64,000 nucleotides of DNA from Tsukamurella paurometabola DSM 20162 (GTDB lineage Bacteria > Actinomycetota > Actinomycetes > Mycobacteriales > Mycobacteriaceae), in contig NC_014158.1 in the NCBI RefSeq assembly GCF_000092225.1, forward strand, positions 558,001 to 622,000, given 5' to 3'. A program made the position numbers and the translations under genes. Every line of letters begins with the position of its first letter. Positions within the stretch are counted from its first letter, which is position 1. Under the pieces are notes generated by a model. The model saw nothing but the letters and a program-made list of their open reading frames with translations, made no database searches and had not been told where the DNA came from. Shown in pieces: positions 1-7,042 of this stretch.

Positions 1-572
1 TGGCGCGCGCGAACGCGCAGGAGGCCGCGAACCGCGTCCAGGTGGTCGACAGTTCGGATCCGGTGGATCCGGGTGCGCCCGCCACCGTCGCCGTCCCGAT
101 CCAGCGCCCACAGGTCCAGGAGGACATGTCGACGCGGGCGATTCCGACGCAGCGCCCCGCGCCGCAGGCGCCGCCCAGCCCACCGGCGCATCCAGGTCCG
201 GCTGCGCCGCCGCCGGCCTCTGCGCCGCCGACGTCCGCGTCGCCGGTGGTCCGGCCGAAACAGGCGCCGCCTGCGGCACCGCCGACCGCCGCGTCGCCGG
301 TGGTTCGTCCGGGAGCCGGCCGGGTCGCCCCTCCCGCTCCACAGGCGCCCCGAAGCGGCGACGGTGCGGCCGACGTCCCGTCCGGACCGACCGCGATGCA
401 TCCCGTCGCCACGCGACGGCCCGCGCAGCCGCGGCCTATCCAGCCTCAGCGGCGGCCCGCGGTGAGTAGTCCGACGGCGCCCGAGGCCGACAGTCAGCAG
501 GTCGCGGAGGAGTACGACCACAATCCGCCTACCTCGATGGGTATGGCGCCGCAGCGTCCGCACCAGGACTGA
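1..572 (+). CDS. C-terminal part of a Pro/Ala-rich protein (5' end outside window)
   Basis: The reading frame is open from the first bases of the window to a TGA at 570-572, so this is the tail of a longer protein and no start should be assigned here. The visible ~190 residues are low complexity: Pro, Ala, Arg, Gln and Ser dominate, with the near-repeat SPVVRP occurring twice and recurring TQRP/QRP units. There is no membrane segment or recognisable fold in the tail. Proline-rich tails of this sort occur on actinobacterial cell-envelope, secretion and cytoskeletal proteins, but nothing visible decides the family. It converges on the erm-type gene that ends at 576, leaving only three bases between the two genes. 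Confidence 0.6.
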   Translation, partial: ARANAQEAANRVQVVDSSDPVDPGAPATVAVPIQRPQVQEDMSTRAIPTQRPAPQAPPSPPAHPGPAAPPPASAPPTSASPVVRPKQAPPAAPPTAASPVVRPGAGRVAPPAPQAPRSGDGAADVPSGPTAMHPVATRRPAQPRPIQPQRRPAVSSPTAPEADSQQVAEEYDHNPPTSMGMAPQRPHQD

Positions 573-575
573 TGG

Positions 576-1337
576 TCAGCCGAATCGCGTGAATGCGTCG
601 ACCCACTGGGCGGCGTCGAGGTCGCGAGGCAAGGGGGCGCCCCGCCATCCCTGCGCCGCGACCCAGCGCTCGACGGTGGCACGGTCCCGGCGCGTGATGC
701 CCGCGAGGATCGCGGCGAGTCCGCGCCCGCGGCCGGTGAACACGGCGTGGGCGAACGCGGCATAGGCGCGCCGCGCGCTCCACGGCATCAACGGATCGGG
801 ACGGCGGGTGACGGTCAGTAGGCCGGCATCGACACCCGGCCGTGGAGTGAACGCGGTAGCCGGTAGCCGACGGATCAGACGGAACTCGTACCAGGGCAAC
901 CACTGTGCGGTCATCAGGGTGGAGCCGCCCACGCCGGCGCGACGGCGGGCCACCTCCCATTGCGTGATCAGGACGGCGTCGGTCCAGTGCGGGGCGTGCA
1001 GGAGTTTACGGAGTATCGCGGTAGTGAGGTGGAAGGGCAGGTTCCCGACCACGGTGGCGGGCTCGTCGGGCAGACGGTGGCGCAGGAAGTCGCCGTGGAC
1101 GATGGTGGCGTCGAGCCTCGTGCGGCGCAACGCGTGAACGTATTTCTCGTCGATCTCGACGACGGTGAGCGGTCGCCCGAGGTTCGCGAGGGGAACGGTG
1201 AGTGCGCCTGCGCCCGGGCCGATTTCGAGGATCGGACCGTCGCTCTCGGCGATGATGTTCAGGATCGACGCGATGATGCGCCGGTCGGTGAGGAAGTTCT
1301 GGCCGTGCTCGTGCCGGCCGCCACGGTAGGTGGGCAA
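576..1337 (-). CDS. erm: Erm-family 23S rRNA (adenine-N6) methyltransferase
   Basis: Likely methylates an adenine of 23S rRNA (A2058 in the family), giving macrolide-lincosamide-streptogramin resistance. The 253 residues start with the Erm-type N-terminus (HEHGQNFLTDRR), followed by the SAM loop EIGPGAGALTVPL (about residues 38-50) and the adenine-binding NLPFHL motif (about 99-104), then FTPRPGVDAGLL; these match the mycobacterial Erm(37-41) group rather than KsgA. The start is a TTG at 1335-1337 with GGAGAA 5-10 bases upstream. The gene is preceded by a leader peptide ORF and stacked hairpins, one of which covers the Shine-Dalgarno, so it is probably inducible. The function is family-based; which macrolides it protects against cannot be read from sequence. 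Confidence 0.88.
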   Translation of the reverse strand: MPTYRGGRHEHGQNFLTDRRIIASILNIIAESDGPILEIGPGAGALTVPLANLGRPLTVVEIDEKYVHALRRTRLDATIVHGDFLRHRLPDEPATVVGNLPFHLTTAILRKLLHAPHWTDAVLITQWEVARRRAGVGGSTLMTAQWLPWYEFRLIRRLPATAFTPRPGVDAGLLTVTRRPDPLMPWSARRAYAAFAHAVFTGRGRGLAAILAGITRRDRATVERWVAAQGWRGAPLPRDLDAAQWVDAFTRFG

Positions 1338-1526
1338 GGGGATTCTCCGGGTTCGATCTGACCCGGGCAGCGCTGACCGCCGCCCAGCGGAATGCTGAGG
1401 CGGTGAAGCGGGTTCGGGGTGGAGGGCTTCACCGCGCTAGGCGCGGCCGCGCTCCACCACTGCTACTGCGGCTCCCATGAGCGGAACCTTATGCGGAGAT
1501 ACCGGTGAGGTTCCACCGGATTTCGG
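1338..1526 (-). promoter_or_regulatory. structured erm leader: candidate ribosome-mediated attenuator
   Basis: Transcribed right to left, the leader holds in order: a hairpin with arms 1514-1519/1502-1507 (6 bp), the 13-codon leader ORF 1437-1478, a perfect 9-bp hairpin (1426-1434 with 1401-1409, 16-base loop) immediately after its stop, a second hairpin (1394-1403 with 1380-1388) sharing bases 1401-1403 with the first so both cannot form fully, and a 6-bp hairpin (1361-1366 with 1347-1352) that pairs the first G residues of the erm Shine-Dalgarno GGAGAA. This is the layout of a drug-responsive erm attenuator; that it acts so is inference. Confidence 0.6.
1437..1478 (-). CDS. putative erm leader peptide (13 aa)
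   Basis: ATG at 1476-1478, stop TAG at 1437-1439; product MGAAVAVVERGRA. An AAGG lies eight bases upstream of the ATG. The stop falls two bases before a perfect 9-bp hairpin, and the ORF lies 100 bases upstream of the erm start. Macrolide-stalled ribosomes on short leader peptides induce many erm genes; this peptide has no close match to a known stalling motif that I can recall, apart from a hydrophobic AVAVV stretch before charged residues. Confidence 0.5.
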   Translation of the reverse strand: MGAAVAVVERGRA

Positions 1527-2249
1527 TCAGCCTCGTTGCAACCAGTAGGCCTGGGACTTGATTCGGTCTTTCGTGAGACCGAAGTCCTTCTTCGCGGCTT
1601 TGGTGATCTCGCGCGTCGCCTTCGTCTCCGCGGCGACGAACAGGAAGGCGTCGTGTGGAATCGCGGCCTTGGTCACGGCGGAGACCAGCGTGGCGCCGCG
1701 GCCCTCACGGGGAACCCAGGTGACGTTCTCACTGCGCACCGGCAGGTCGCGCTCGGCGGCGTGCTGGTACTCCAGGAACACCCGGCATGGGGCCGTCGCC
1801 GTGGTGAGAAGCGAGTTGATCGCCGGGATCGACGCGGCGTCGCCGACCAGGATGTACTCCGACGGTGCCGGGTTGTCGGGCACTGCGAGATCGGCGCCCA
1901 TCATGGTGGCGGCGATGCGGTCGCCGGGTTCGGCGTCGCGGGCCCAGCGGGGCGCGGGGCCGTCGTGGATGGCGAACTCGATGGTGAACTCGCTGCCTTC
2001 GGGGTCGATGATGGTGTACCCGCGCTGGGCCAGGGTGCCGTCGTCCTCGTCGGTGGTGGCTTCGCCGTTCTTCGGCACCCACAGTCGCACCCACATCGTC
2101 GGGAACCAGGGGTTCTGGGTCAAGAAGGTGCCACCGTCGAATCGGATGCGGTGATAGTGCTCGCCGACAGCCTCCGTGGAGAGCACGGTGAACACGTAGT
2201 CGTCGGCCCGCATCGCTTTGAGGATCAGGCCCGTCACTCCTCTACCCAT
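1527..2249 (-). CDS. siderophore-interacting FAD-binding reductase (SIP family)
   Basis: Predicted flavin-dependent ferric-siderophore reductase releasing iron in the cytoplasm. The 240 residues have the ferredoxin-reductase-like architecture: a beta-barrel FAD domain with the RxYT-like motif QRGYTIID (around residue 75), then the nucleotide-binding segment YILVGDAASIPAI (around residue 132) and the C-terminal SIP helices ending in KSQAYWLQRG, which is characteristic of the family. The first ATG (2247-2249) abuts an IdeR-like box, so translation may be leaderless from this ATG or may start at GTG 2235-2237, which has AGAGGAG directly upstream. Iron repression is likely. It lies 189 bases upstream of the erm-type gene on the same strand. 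Confidence 0.85.
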   Translation of the reverse strand: MGRGVTGLILKAMRADDYVFTVLSTEAVGEHYHRIRFDGGTFLTQNPWFPTMWVRLWVPKNGEATTDEDDGTLAQRGYTIIDPEGSEFTIEFAIHDGPAPRWARDAEPGDRIAATMMGADLAVPDNPAPSEYILVGDAASIPAINSLLTTATAPCRVFLEYQHAAERDLPVRSENVTWVPREGRGATLVSAVTKAAIPHDAFLFVAAETKATREITKAAKKDFGLTKDRIKSQAYWLQRG

Positions 2250-2268
2250 AAAGCTGAGCCTACCCTAA
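2250..2268 (-). promoter_or_regulatory. IdeR/DtxR iron box
   Basis: Read on the minus strand the 19 bases are TTAGGGTAGGCTCAGCTTT, matching 14 of 19 positions of the IdeR consensus TTAGGTTAGGCTAACCTAA. It touches the ATG of the siderophore-interacting reductase, so bound IdeR would block its promoter or a leaderless transcript start. Confidence 0.7.
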
Positions 2269-2437
2269 TTAACTGGAGGTCGGCGAGCGGATCTTCGCAG
2301 CGCGCGGCGTTGCGGTCGTGAAAGCGTCTGGCAGTGGCCCGGCGGTGGCGCTATGTCTGCGGCCACTCCGCGGGAGATTCGCGATCGGTGCCACGGCGTA
2401 CTCGGTGCGGCGGCCGTGTGGCCGGTGTGGGACTGGG

Positions 2438-2956
2438 CTAACGCTGACGCGCGGTGAGGGACGAGCCGTTCACGCCCGTGAGGGACACGATCAGGATGAC
2501 CACCGGTACGCGGAGGGTGATCAGGTAGAGCGCTTCGCCCCAGTTCGTGCTGTCGATGCCCGGTACGAGTGGGCTGAGAAAGGCTCCGATTACCGCGATC
2601 GCTCCGAAGGCGCTCCAGTACCGGCCGACGGTGTTGCGTGGCACGACGACGAACAGGAGGGCGTAGATCACGCCCGCCACGATGGTCAGTCCGATCGCGA
2701 ACCAGTAGGCCGAGGACGTGAGATTGTGCGTCCACCAATTGCTGGAGACGGCATTGCCTACGACGTTGGCCAACAGGTTCATCACCCACAGCACGCCCAC
2801 GGCGAGCAGGCCGAGCACGAACATGCCGCCGGCGTATCGGGCCCAGACCTCGGGCGGCGGACCGTCGGGTGTGGGCGCCTGCTGGTAGCCCGGCTGCTGC
2901 TGGGTCGGGTACGACTGCTGCTGGTAGCGACGAGTGGGGTCATCAGGATTCGTCAT
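2438..2956 (-). CDS. small multi-pass membrane protein of unknown function
   Basis: Start chosen at the ATG at 2954-2956 (MTNPDDPTRRY), about 172 residues; an upstream in-frame start would add 17 Arg-rich residues unlike the rest. A Gln/Pro/Tyr-rich cytosolic N-terminus of about 35 residues precedes roughly four hydrophobic segments, the first around YAGGMFVLGLLAVGVLWV and the last around VPVVILIVSLTGV. This build (disordered QP-rich head plus a membrane domain) is common among uncharacterised actinobacterial membrane proteins. No catalytic motif is visible. The 2269-2437 stretch downstream, up to the iron box, contains no gene I can support. Confidence 0.6.
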   Translation of the reverse strand: MTNPDDPTRRYQQQSYPTQQQPGYQQAPTPDGPPPEVWARYAGGMFVLGLLAVGVLWVMNLLANVVGNAVSSNWWTHNLTSSAYWFAIGLTIVAGVIYALLFVVVPRNTVGRYWSAFGAIAVIGAFLSPLVPGIDSTNWGEALYLITLRVPVVILIVSLTGVNGSSLTARQR

Positions 2957-3163
2957 GCCGGCGTCCTTCCGCGAGGGGGAAACGGGGACCGCGCCCCGTC
3001 TGCGCACCGGCCGAGGTCTACACCCTGTCCGCAGCTATCAGGCCCGAATGGTAATGCAAGCAATGCCGACGAGCGCCACACTGTTGCGCCAGGACTTGGC
3101 GGGGAGGGGTGCCACCCCATAGGTTTGTTGCTGGCAATTACGAATTTGGAGGATGGAGTCGGA

Positions 3164-4009
3164 ATGGTTCGGGTTGGACGTGTCGTCGCCGCGTCGATGG
3201 CAGCTGCTGCACTGGTGGGCGGTGTGGGGGTGCCGTCCGTATCGGCTGCTCCCGCTCCCGCTCCGGCGCGAGTCGCAGCACCGGTCGTTGCACCGGGTTC
3301 GGAGATCGGGGTCGTACAGGAGCGGCGTGCGGATGGTCGTGTGCTGGCGTCGACCTGCACCGTCGCGTTCGTCGCCGAGCGTCCGGATGGACGCCGCGTC
3401 GCACTGACCGCCGGACACTGCGGTAAGCGGGGGCAGGCCGTGGGCGCCCCGGTTCCCGGTAAGCCCGACGCGCTGGTGCGGGTGGGGACCTTCGCGCAGT
3501 CGTCGAATCCGCCGGCCCGGACGACCCCCGAGGGCTACGTGCTCCCCGAGGATCTGACGGCTCCTGACTGGGGTGTCATCGATCTGCGTCCCACCACGAA
3601 GAGCGCCGCCGAGCGTGGTCCGGTGCGGCCGACTCGTGTGGGTGAGGCCCGCGTGGGCGACCGCGTGTGCCAGCAGGGGGTCACCTCGGGATGGCGCTGC
3701 GGCGTGGTGCGGGTCGTGAGCCCCACCCAGATCAGCACCGACATCACCAGCCGCCCCGGCGACAGTGGTGGCCCGCTGATTCGCCTGTCCGACGGCGCCG
3801 CGCTGGGCATCGTCTCGGGCGGCACCGCCGCTGAGGCCCCGCGCGACGTGCCCCGGATGACCTTCTACTGGAGCCTGCGCGACGCGCTCGCCCAGGGCGG
3901 GGGACTGCGCCTGGTGACCGCGGGTACGCCGGCGGCCCAGCGGGTTTCGTCTCCTGAGGTGCGCGAGGTCATCACCGTCGACGGAACGGTTCCCGTCGGC
4001 GTCTTCTGA
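3164..4009 (+). CDS. secreted chymotrypsin-fold serine protease
   Basis: A 281-residue exported S1-family protease. An N-terminal signal peptide (about residues 1-29, ending SVSAAPA) is followed by an Ala/Pro spacer and a trypsin-like domain with a complete triad: His85 in TAGHCG, Asp135 in APDWGVIDL and Ser201 in RPGDSGGP. Cys65/Cys86 and Cys169/Cys179 are placed to form disulfides, as in alpha-lytic-type proteases. There is no pro-domain, unlike the Streptomyces S1E enzymes, so it resembles the compact secreted proteases of mycolata. GGAGG sits 12 bases upstream of ATG 3164. A strong terminator follows at 4026. Substrate unknown. Confidence 0.85.
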   Translation: MVRVGRVVAASMAAAALVGGVGVPSVSAAPAPAPARVAAPVVAPGSEIGVVQERRADGRVLASTCTVAFVAERPDGRRVALTAGHCGKRGQAVGAPVPGKPDALVRVGTFAQSSNPPARTTPEGYVLPEDLTAPDWGVIDLRPTTKSAAERGPVRPTRVGEARVGDRVCQQGVTSGWRCGVVRVVSPTQISTDITSRPGDSGGPLIRLSDGAALGIVSGGTAAEAPRDVPRMTFYWSLRDALAQGGGLRLVTAGTPAAQRVSSPEVREVITVDGTVPVGVF

Positions 4010-4025
4010 CCCACAATTCTCACCG

Positions 4026-4071
4026 CCACCGGCGCAGTCCACGACTTCCGTGGGCTGCGCCGGTGGTCTTT
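4026..4071 (+). terminator. intrinsic terminator after the serine protease
   Basis: A perfect 12-bp stem (4026-4037 with 4055-4066) whose loop can pair further, followed by TCTTT. Confidence 0.75.
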
Positions 4072-4156
4072 CCTCGGGTTCGCGGTGAGACGGCTCGCAT
4101 CAGCTGGGAGTTCCCTTATTGTTGTGCTATTCGAAACAACAAGGGGGAGGAATGCG

Positions 4157-4525
4157 ATGCATGCGCTGCGTTGGGTCGCGATGATGGGGGCCGCGGTCGC
4201 GGTATCGATGAGCCCGCTCGCCGCGTCGGCGAGTCCGGTGGGTAGCCCGTTCGGCGACGACGAGTGCCGGATGTTCGAGGAGAAGCCCGGATACGAGTGT
4301 CGAGCAGGCACATGGCAACACGACTACGCGCCGCCGCGCGAGGGTAAGGCCTGCTCGATCGGCGACACTGCGCCCGGGCTCCGGTGTCGGGGCGGCCGCT
4401 GGCAGGATCGCAGCACCGGAATCCCGGAGACGGGCGAGAAATGCACCGCGGTCGGTGCGCAACGGGTCGGCATCGGGGGCATGCTCACGTGTACGCACGG
4501 ACCGTTCGGCTTCACGTGGCAGTGA
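4157..4525 (+). CDS. small secreted Cys-containing protein, unknown function
   Basis: ATG at 4157 has a strong GGGGGAGG seven bases upstream; 122 residues follow. Residues 1-26 form a signal peptide (MMGAAVAVSMSPLAASA core). The mature part has eight cysteines or nearly so, in repeated C-x(7-10)-C pairs, including two similar halves: ECRAGTWQH and LRCRGGRWQD. The half-repeats suggest a small disulfide-stabilised duplicated domain. I do not recognise the family. It stands alone between two terminators and is probably monocistronic. Confidence 0.65.
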   Translation: MHALRWVAMMGAAVAVSMSPLAASASPVGSPFGDDECRMFEEKPGYECRAGTWQHDYAPPREGKACSIGDTAPGLRCRGGRWQDRSTGIPETGEKCTAVGAQRVGIGGMLTCTHGPFGFTWQ

Positions 4526-4559
4526 GTGGCACGCACTCCGAATTAGAATCAGCGTGAGC

Positions 4560-4598
4560 GAAAAGTGCCGCCGCCCCGAAGAATCGGGACGGCGGCAC
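4560..4598 (-). terminator. intrinsic terminator of fprA
   Basis: Inverted repeat 4565-4573/4590-4598 with an additional inner CCCGA/TCGGG pair; on the minus strand the stem is followed by TTTT (4561-4564). It also lies 40 bases after the convergent small secreted gene. Confidence 0.8.
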
Positions 4599-4618
4599 CG
4601 TCGTACTGGGGTCCGGAA

Positions 4619-6007
4619 CTAGCTCGGCTGGACCTTACTCGGCTCGGATGCTGCGAGCATATCGTCGCGCTCGACGACCTTCACGCGCTCGCGGCCCTCG
4701 GCCTCGCCCAGGCTGCGCTCGTGCTCGTCGAGGCGGTACCAGCCGTCCCACGTGGTGTAGGGGGTCTCGTGATCGTCGAGCCAATTCGTCACGCCTTCGA
4801 GCGACGGGTCGGCCGGCTGGTTCAGCTTGCCCGCGTGGAAGTCCTCCAGCAGGCAGGCGATGGTCTCGTTGGCGTCGCCCTTGGTGTGGCCGATGAGGCC
4901 GACGGGGCCGCGCTTGATCCAGCCGGTCGTGTAGACGCCGGGAATGTGCTCACCAGCGTCGATGACGCGGCCGGCCTCGTTCGGGATCACGCCGGCCTGA
5001 TCGTCGAAGGGGATCTCGGGCAGGTCGTTCGAGAGGTAGCCGACGGCGCGGTACACGGCGCCCAGCTCCCAGTCGGTGAACTTGCCGGTGCCCTTAACGT
5101 TGCCCGTCCCGTCCAGCTCGGTGCGTTCGGTGCGCAGGCCAACGACCTTGCCGTCCTCGCCGAGGATCTCGACAGGCGACTCGAAGAGATGGATGAACAG
5201 CTTGTGCGGACGGTTGTTCGGCTCGCGGATCGCGTAGTTCTCCAGGATCACGGCCACCTGGTCGGTGATCTTCGATTCACGCCGGGCCTTCGCCGAGCCC
5301 TCGTCGTACTCGATGTCCTCGGGGCTCACGACCACCTCGATGGTCTGCGAGTGGTCCAGCTCCTTGAGCTCGAGCGGGGTGAACTTCACCTGCGCCGGGC
5401 CCCGGCGACCGAAGACGTGCACCTCCGTGGCCTTGTTCTGCTTGAGGCCCTCGTAGACGTTCGGCGGGATCTCGGTGGGGAGCAGCTCGTCGGCCGTCTT
5501 GGCCAGCACGCGAGCCACATCGAGGCCGACGTTGCCCACCCCCAGAACCGCGACCTTCTCGGCTTCCAGCGGCCACTCGCGCGAGAAGTCCGGGTGCCCG
5601 TCGTACCAGGCCACGAATTCGGCGGCACCGTAACTGCCGTCCAGGTCGATGCCGGGGATGTCGAGATTGCGGTCCGCGACGGCACCGGTCGAGAAGATCA
5701 CCGCGTCGTAGTGCTTACGCACCTCGGCCAGCGAGAAGTCCTTGCCGAAGTCGAGGTTGCCGAGCAGCCGGACCTGCGGCTTGTCGAGCACCTTGTGCAG
5801 GGCGGTGATGATGCCCTTGATGCGCGGGTGGTCCGGGGCGACGCCGTAGCGGATCAGGCCGAACGGGGCGGGCATCTTCTCGAAGAGATCGATGCTGACG
5901 CCGGGGTCCTTGGCCTCGTCGGACTTCATGAGTGCGTCGGCCGCGTAGATGCCTGCGGGGCCCGCACCCACGATCGCTACCCGCAACGGGCGGTTCTGTT
6001 CGGTCAT
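4619..6007 (-). CDS. fprA: NADPH-ferredoxin reductase FprA
   Basis: Adrenodoxin-reductase-type flavoenzyme transferring electrons from NADPH to ferredoxins that feed P450s and other redox enzymes in the cytoplasm. ATG 6005-6007 gives 462 residues (MTEQNRPLRVAIVG); the upstream in-frame ATG adds 15 residues without family resemblance. Visible features: FAD dinucleotide loop GAGPAG (14-19), LIRYGVAPDHP typical of the FprA/ADR family, NADP loop GVGNVGLDVARV, FGRRGPAQVKFT, and the C-terminal TTGWIKRGPVGLIGHTKGDA that closes over FAD. Divergent from the 6156 gene across palindromes at 6059-6072 and 6086-6111, and ends in a clear terminator. Confidence 0.93.
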   Translation of the reverse strand: MTEQNRPLRVAIVGAGPAGIYAADALMKSDEAKDPGVSIDLFEKMPAPFGLIRYGVAPDHPRIKGIITALHKVLDKPQVRLLGNLDFGKDFSLAEVRKHYDAVIFSTGAVADRNLDIPGIDLDGSYGAAEFVAWYDGHPDFSREWPLEAEKVAVLGVGNVGLDVARVLAKTADELLPTEIPPNVYEGLKQNKATEVHVFGRRGPAQVKFTPLELKELDHSQTIEVVVSPEDIEYDEGSAKARRESKITDQVAVILENYAIREPNNRPHKLFIHLFESPVEILGEDGKVVGLRTERTELDGTGNVKGTGKFTDWELGAVYRAVGYLSNDLPEIPFDDQAGVIPNEAGRVIDAGEHIPGVYTTGWIKRGPVGLIGHTKGDANETIACLLEDFHAGKLNQPADPSLEGVTNWLDDHETPYTTWDGWYRLDEHERSLGEAEGRERVKVVERDDMLAASEPSKVQPS

Positions 6008-6058
6008 TGAGTGTCGGCTACCTTTGTGTGCAAACCAGCAGTTGATGTCCACACCAGG

Positions 6059-6111
6059 TTAGTGCGGACTAATGGACCGTTCCTAGTGCGGGTGGTCCAT
6101 CCCACCCGCAC
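6059..6111. promoter_or_regulatory. two palindromes in the fprA divergent intergenic region
   Basis: TTAGTGCGGACTAA (6059-6072) has 5-bp arms, and GTGCGGGTGG/CCACCCGCAC (6086-6095 with 6102-6111) is a perfect 10-bp inverted repeat. They lie between fprA and the divergent membrane-anchored gene and may be operators or an RNA hairpin; the binding protein is unknown. Confidence 0.35.
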
Positions 6112-6155
6112 CACCTCTGGAACGTGTTCTAGTAGCAAGAGGGTAGAGGCTTGAC

Positions 6156-6623
6156 GTGACCGCAGACAAGGACACGCCGGACCAGGGCGACGCACGGGGT
6201 ACCACCGCGACTCCTTTCCTGATCGCGCTGGTCATCGCGGTGATCGCCATCGGCGGCATTCTCACCTGGAACTTCATCCGCCCGTCCGAACAGCGGGTTC
6301 CCGATTCCGGACAGATCAGTCAGACCGTGGGCCAGTACTACGGCGCGCTCAACCACGGCCGGTACGCCGATCTGGTCGCCAATACCTGCGCCAAGGATCG
6401 CTCCGCCCCGGACTTCCCGCAGGAAGCCGGCTTCGCCGACGCCCGCAAGGCCGCCGTCGAGCGCGAGGGTGATGCCACGCTGGACGAGAACGGCATTAAG
6501 AACGTGCAGGTCAACGGCGACAGCGCCACCGCAGACCTGGTCATCAAGTACAGCAAGGCGCCCGAGAAGACCGAACAGGCCAAGTTCGTCCGCGAGGACG
6601 GCAAGTGGAAGAAGTGCTCGTGA
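6156..6623 (+). CDS. membrane-anchored protein with NTF2/DUF4878-like extracellular domain
   Basis: 155 residues: a hydrophilic head of about 19 residues, one membrane helix (FLIALVIAVIAIGGILTW, about 21-38), then an extracytoplasmic domain with VGQYYGALNHGRY and a beta-rich C-terminal half (VQVNGDSATADLVIKY, FVREDGKWKKC). The helix-then-sheet order and the closing DGKWK resemble DUF4878/lumazine-binding-like domains common in mycobacterial membrane proteins; this assignment is by pattern only. It overlaps the rhodanese gene by four bases (GTGA), implying translational coupling with sulfur genes. Function unknown. Confidence 0.65.
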   Translation: MTADKDTPDQGDARGTTATPFLIALVIAVIAIGGILTWNFIRPSEQRVPDSGQISQTVGQYYGALNHGRYADLVANTCAKDRSAPDFPQEAGFADARKAAVEREGDATLDENGIKNVQVNGDSATADLVIKYSKAPEKTEQAKFVREDGKWKKCS

Positions 6624-7033
6624 CCTACGCAGGTGACATCACGCCGGCTCAAGCCTGGCAGCTGCTGCACGACGATCCGAACGCCGTCCTCGTCGACTGC
6701 CGCACCGAGGCCGAGTGGAACTACGTCGGCATCCCGGACCTCACGGTGCTACGCCGCGCCGTGGTGCTCGTCGAATGGCAGACCTATCCCGACGGTGCGC
6801 TGAACGCGACTTTCGTCGACGAGCTCCGCCGCAAGGGCGTCACCGACGATGCGCCCGTGGCCTTCCTGTGCCGCTCCGGGCACCGGTCGATCGGCGCCGC
6901 AGAGGCGGCCACGGCGGCGGGCATACAGCGTGCCTTCAATGTGCTCGACGGTTTCGAGGGCGGCCTCGACGCCGAAGGGCACCGCGGGGCCGTGGGCTGG
7001 CGGGCCGAAGGGCTCCCCTGGCGGCAGTTCTAG
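6620..7033 (+). CDS. rhodanese-domain sulfurtransferase (Rv0390-like)
   Basis: Start GTG 6620 overlaps the TGA of the previous gene and gives MTYAGDITPAQAW, the N-terminus of the M. tuberculosis Rv0390 family; 137 residues. The single rhodanese domain has VLVDCRTEAEW, the catalytic Cys in the loop FLCRSGHRSIGAA, and NVLDGFEGGLDAEGHRG near the C-terminus. It probably carries a persulfide on that Cys. It lies nine bases upstream of metZ, the same order as Rv0390-metZ in mycobacteria, so it probably supplies or traffics sulfur for homocysteine synthesis. Confidence 0.85.
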   Translation: MTYAGDITPAQAWQLLHDDPNAVLVDCRTEAEWNYVGIPDLTVLRRAVVLVEWQTYPDGALNATFVDELRRKGVTDDAPVAFLCRSGHRSIGAAEAATAAGIQRAFNVLDGFEGGLDAEGHRGAVGWRAEGLPWRQF

Positions 7034-7042
7034 ACTCGCACC

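Noticed and set aside
2318-3163. Long upstream in-frame extension of the serine protease
   Set aside because: The extension lacks a signal peptide, is unlike the protease family and overlaps the membrane-protein gene on the other strand; the protease has its own ribosome site, signal peptide and ATG at 3164.
4565-6010. 481-codon plus-strand frame opposite fprA
   Set aside because: A shadow of the high-GC fprA gene: residue composition follows the antisense pattern (Val, Leu, Glu, Asp rich) with no family motifs.
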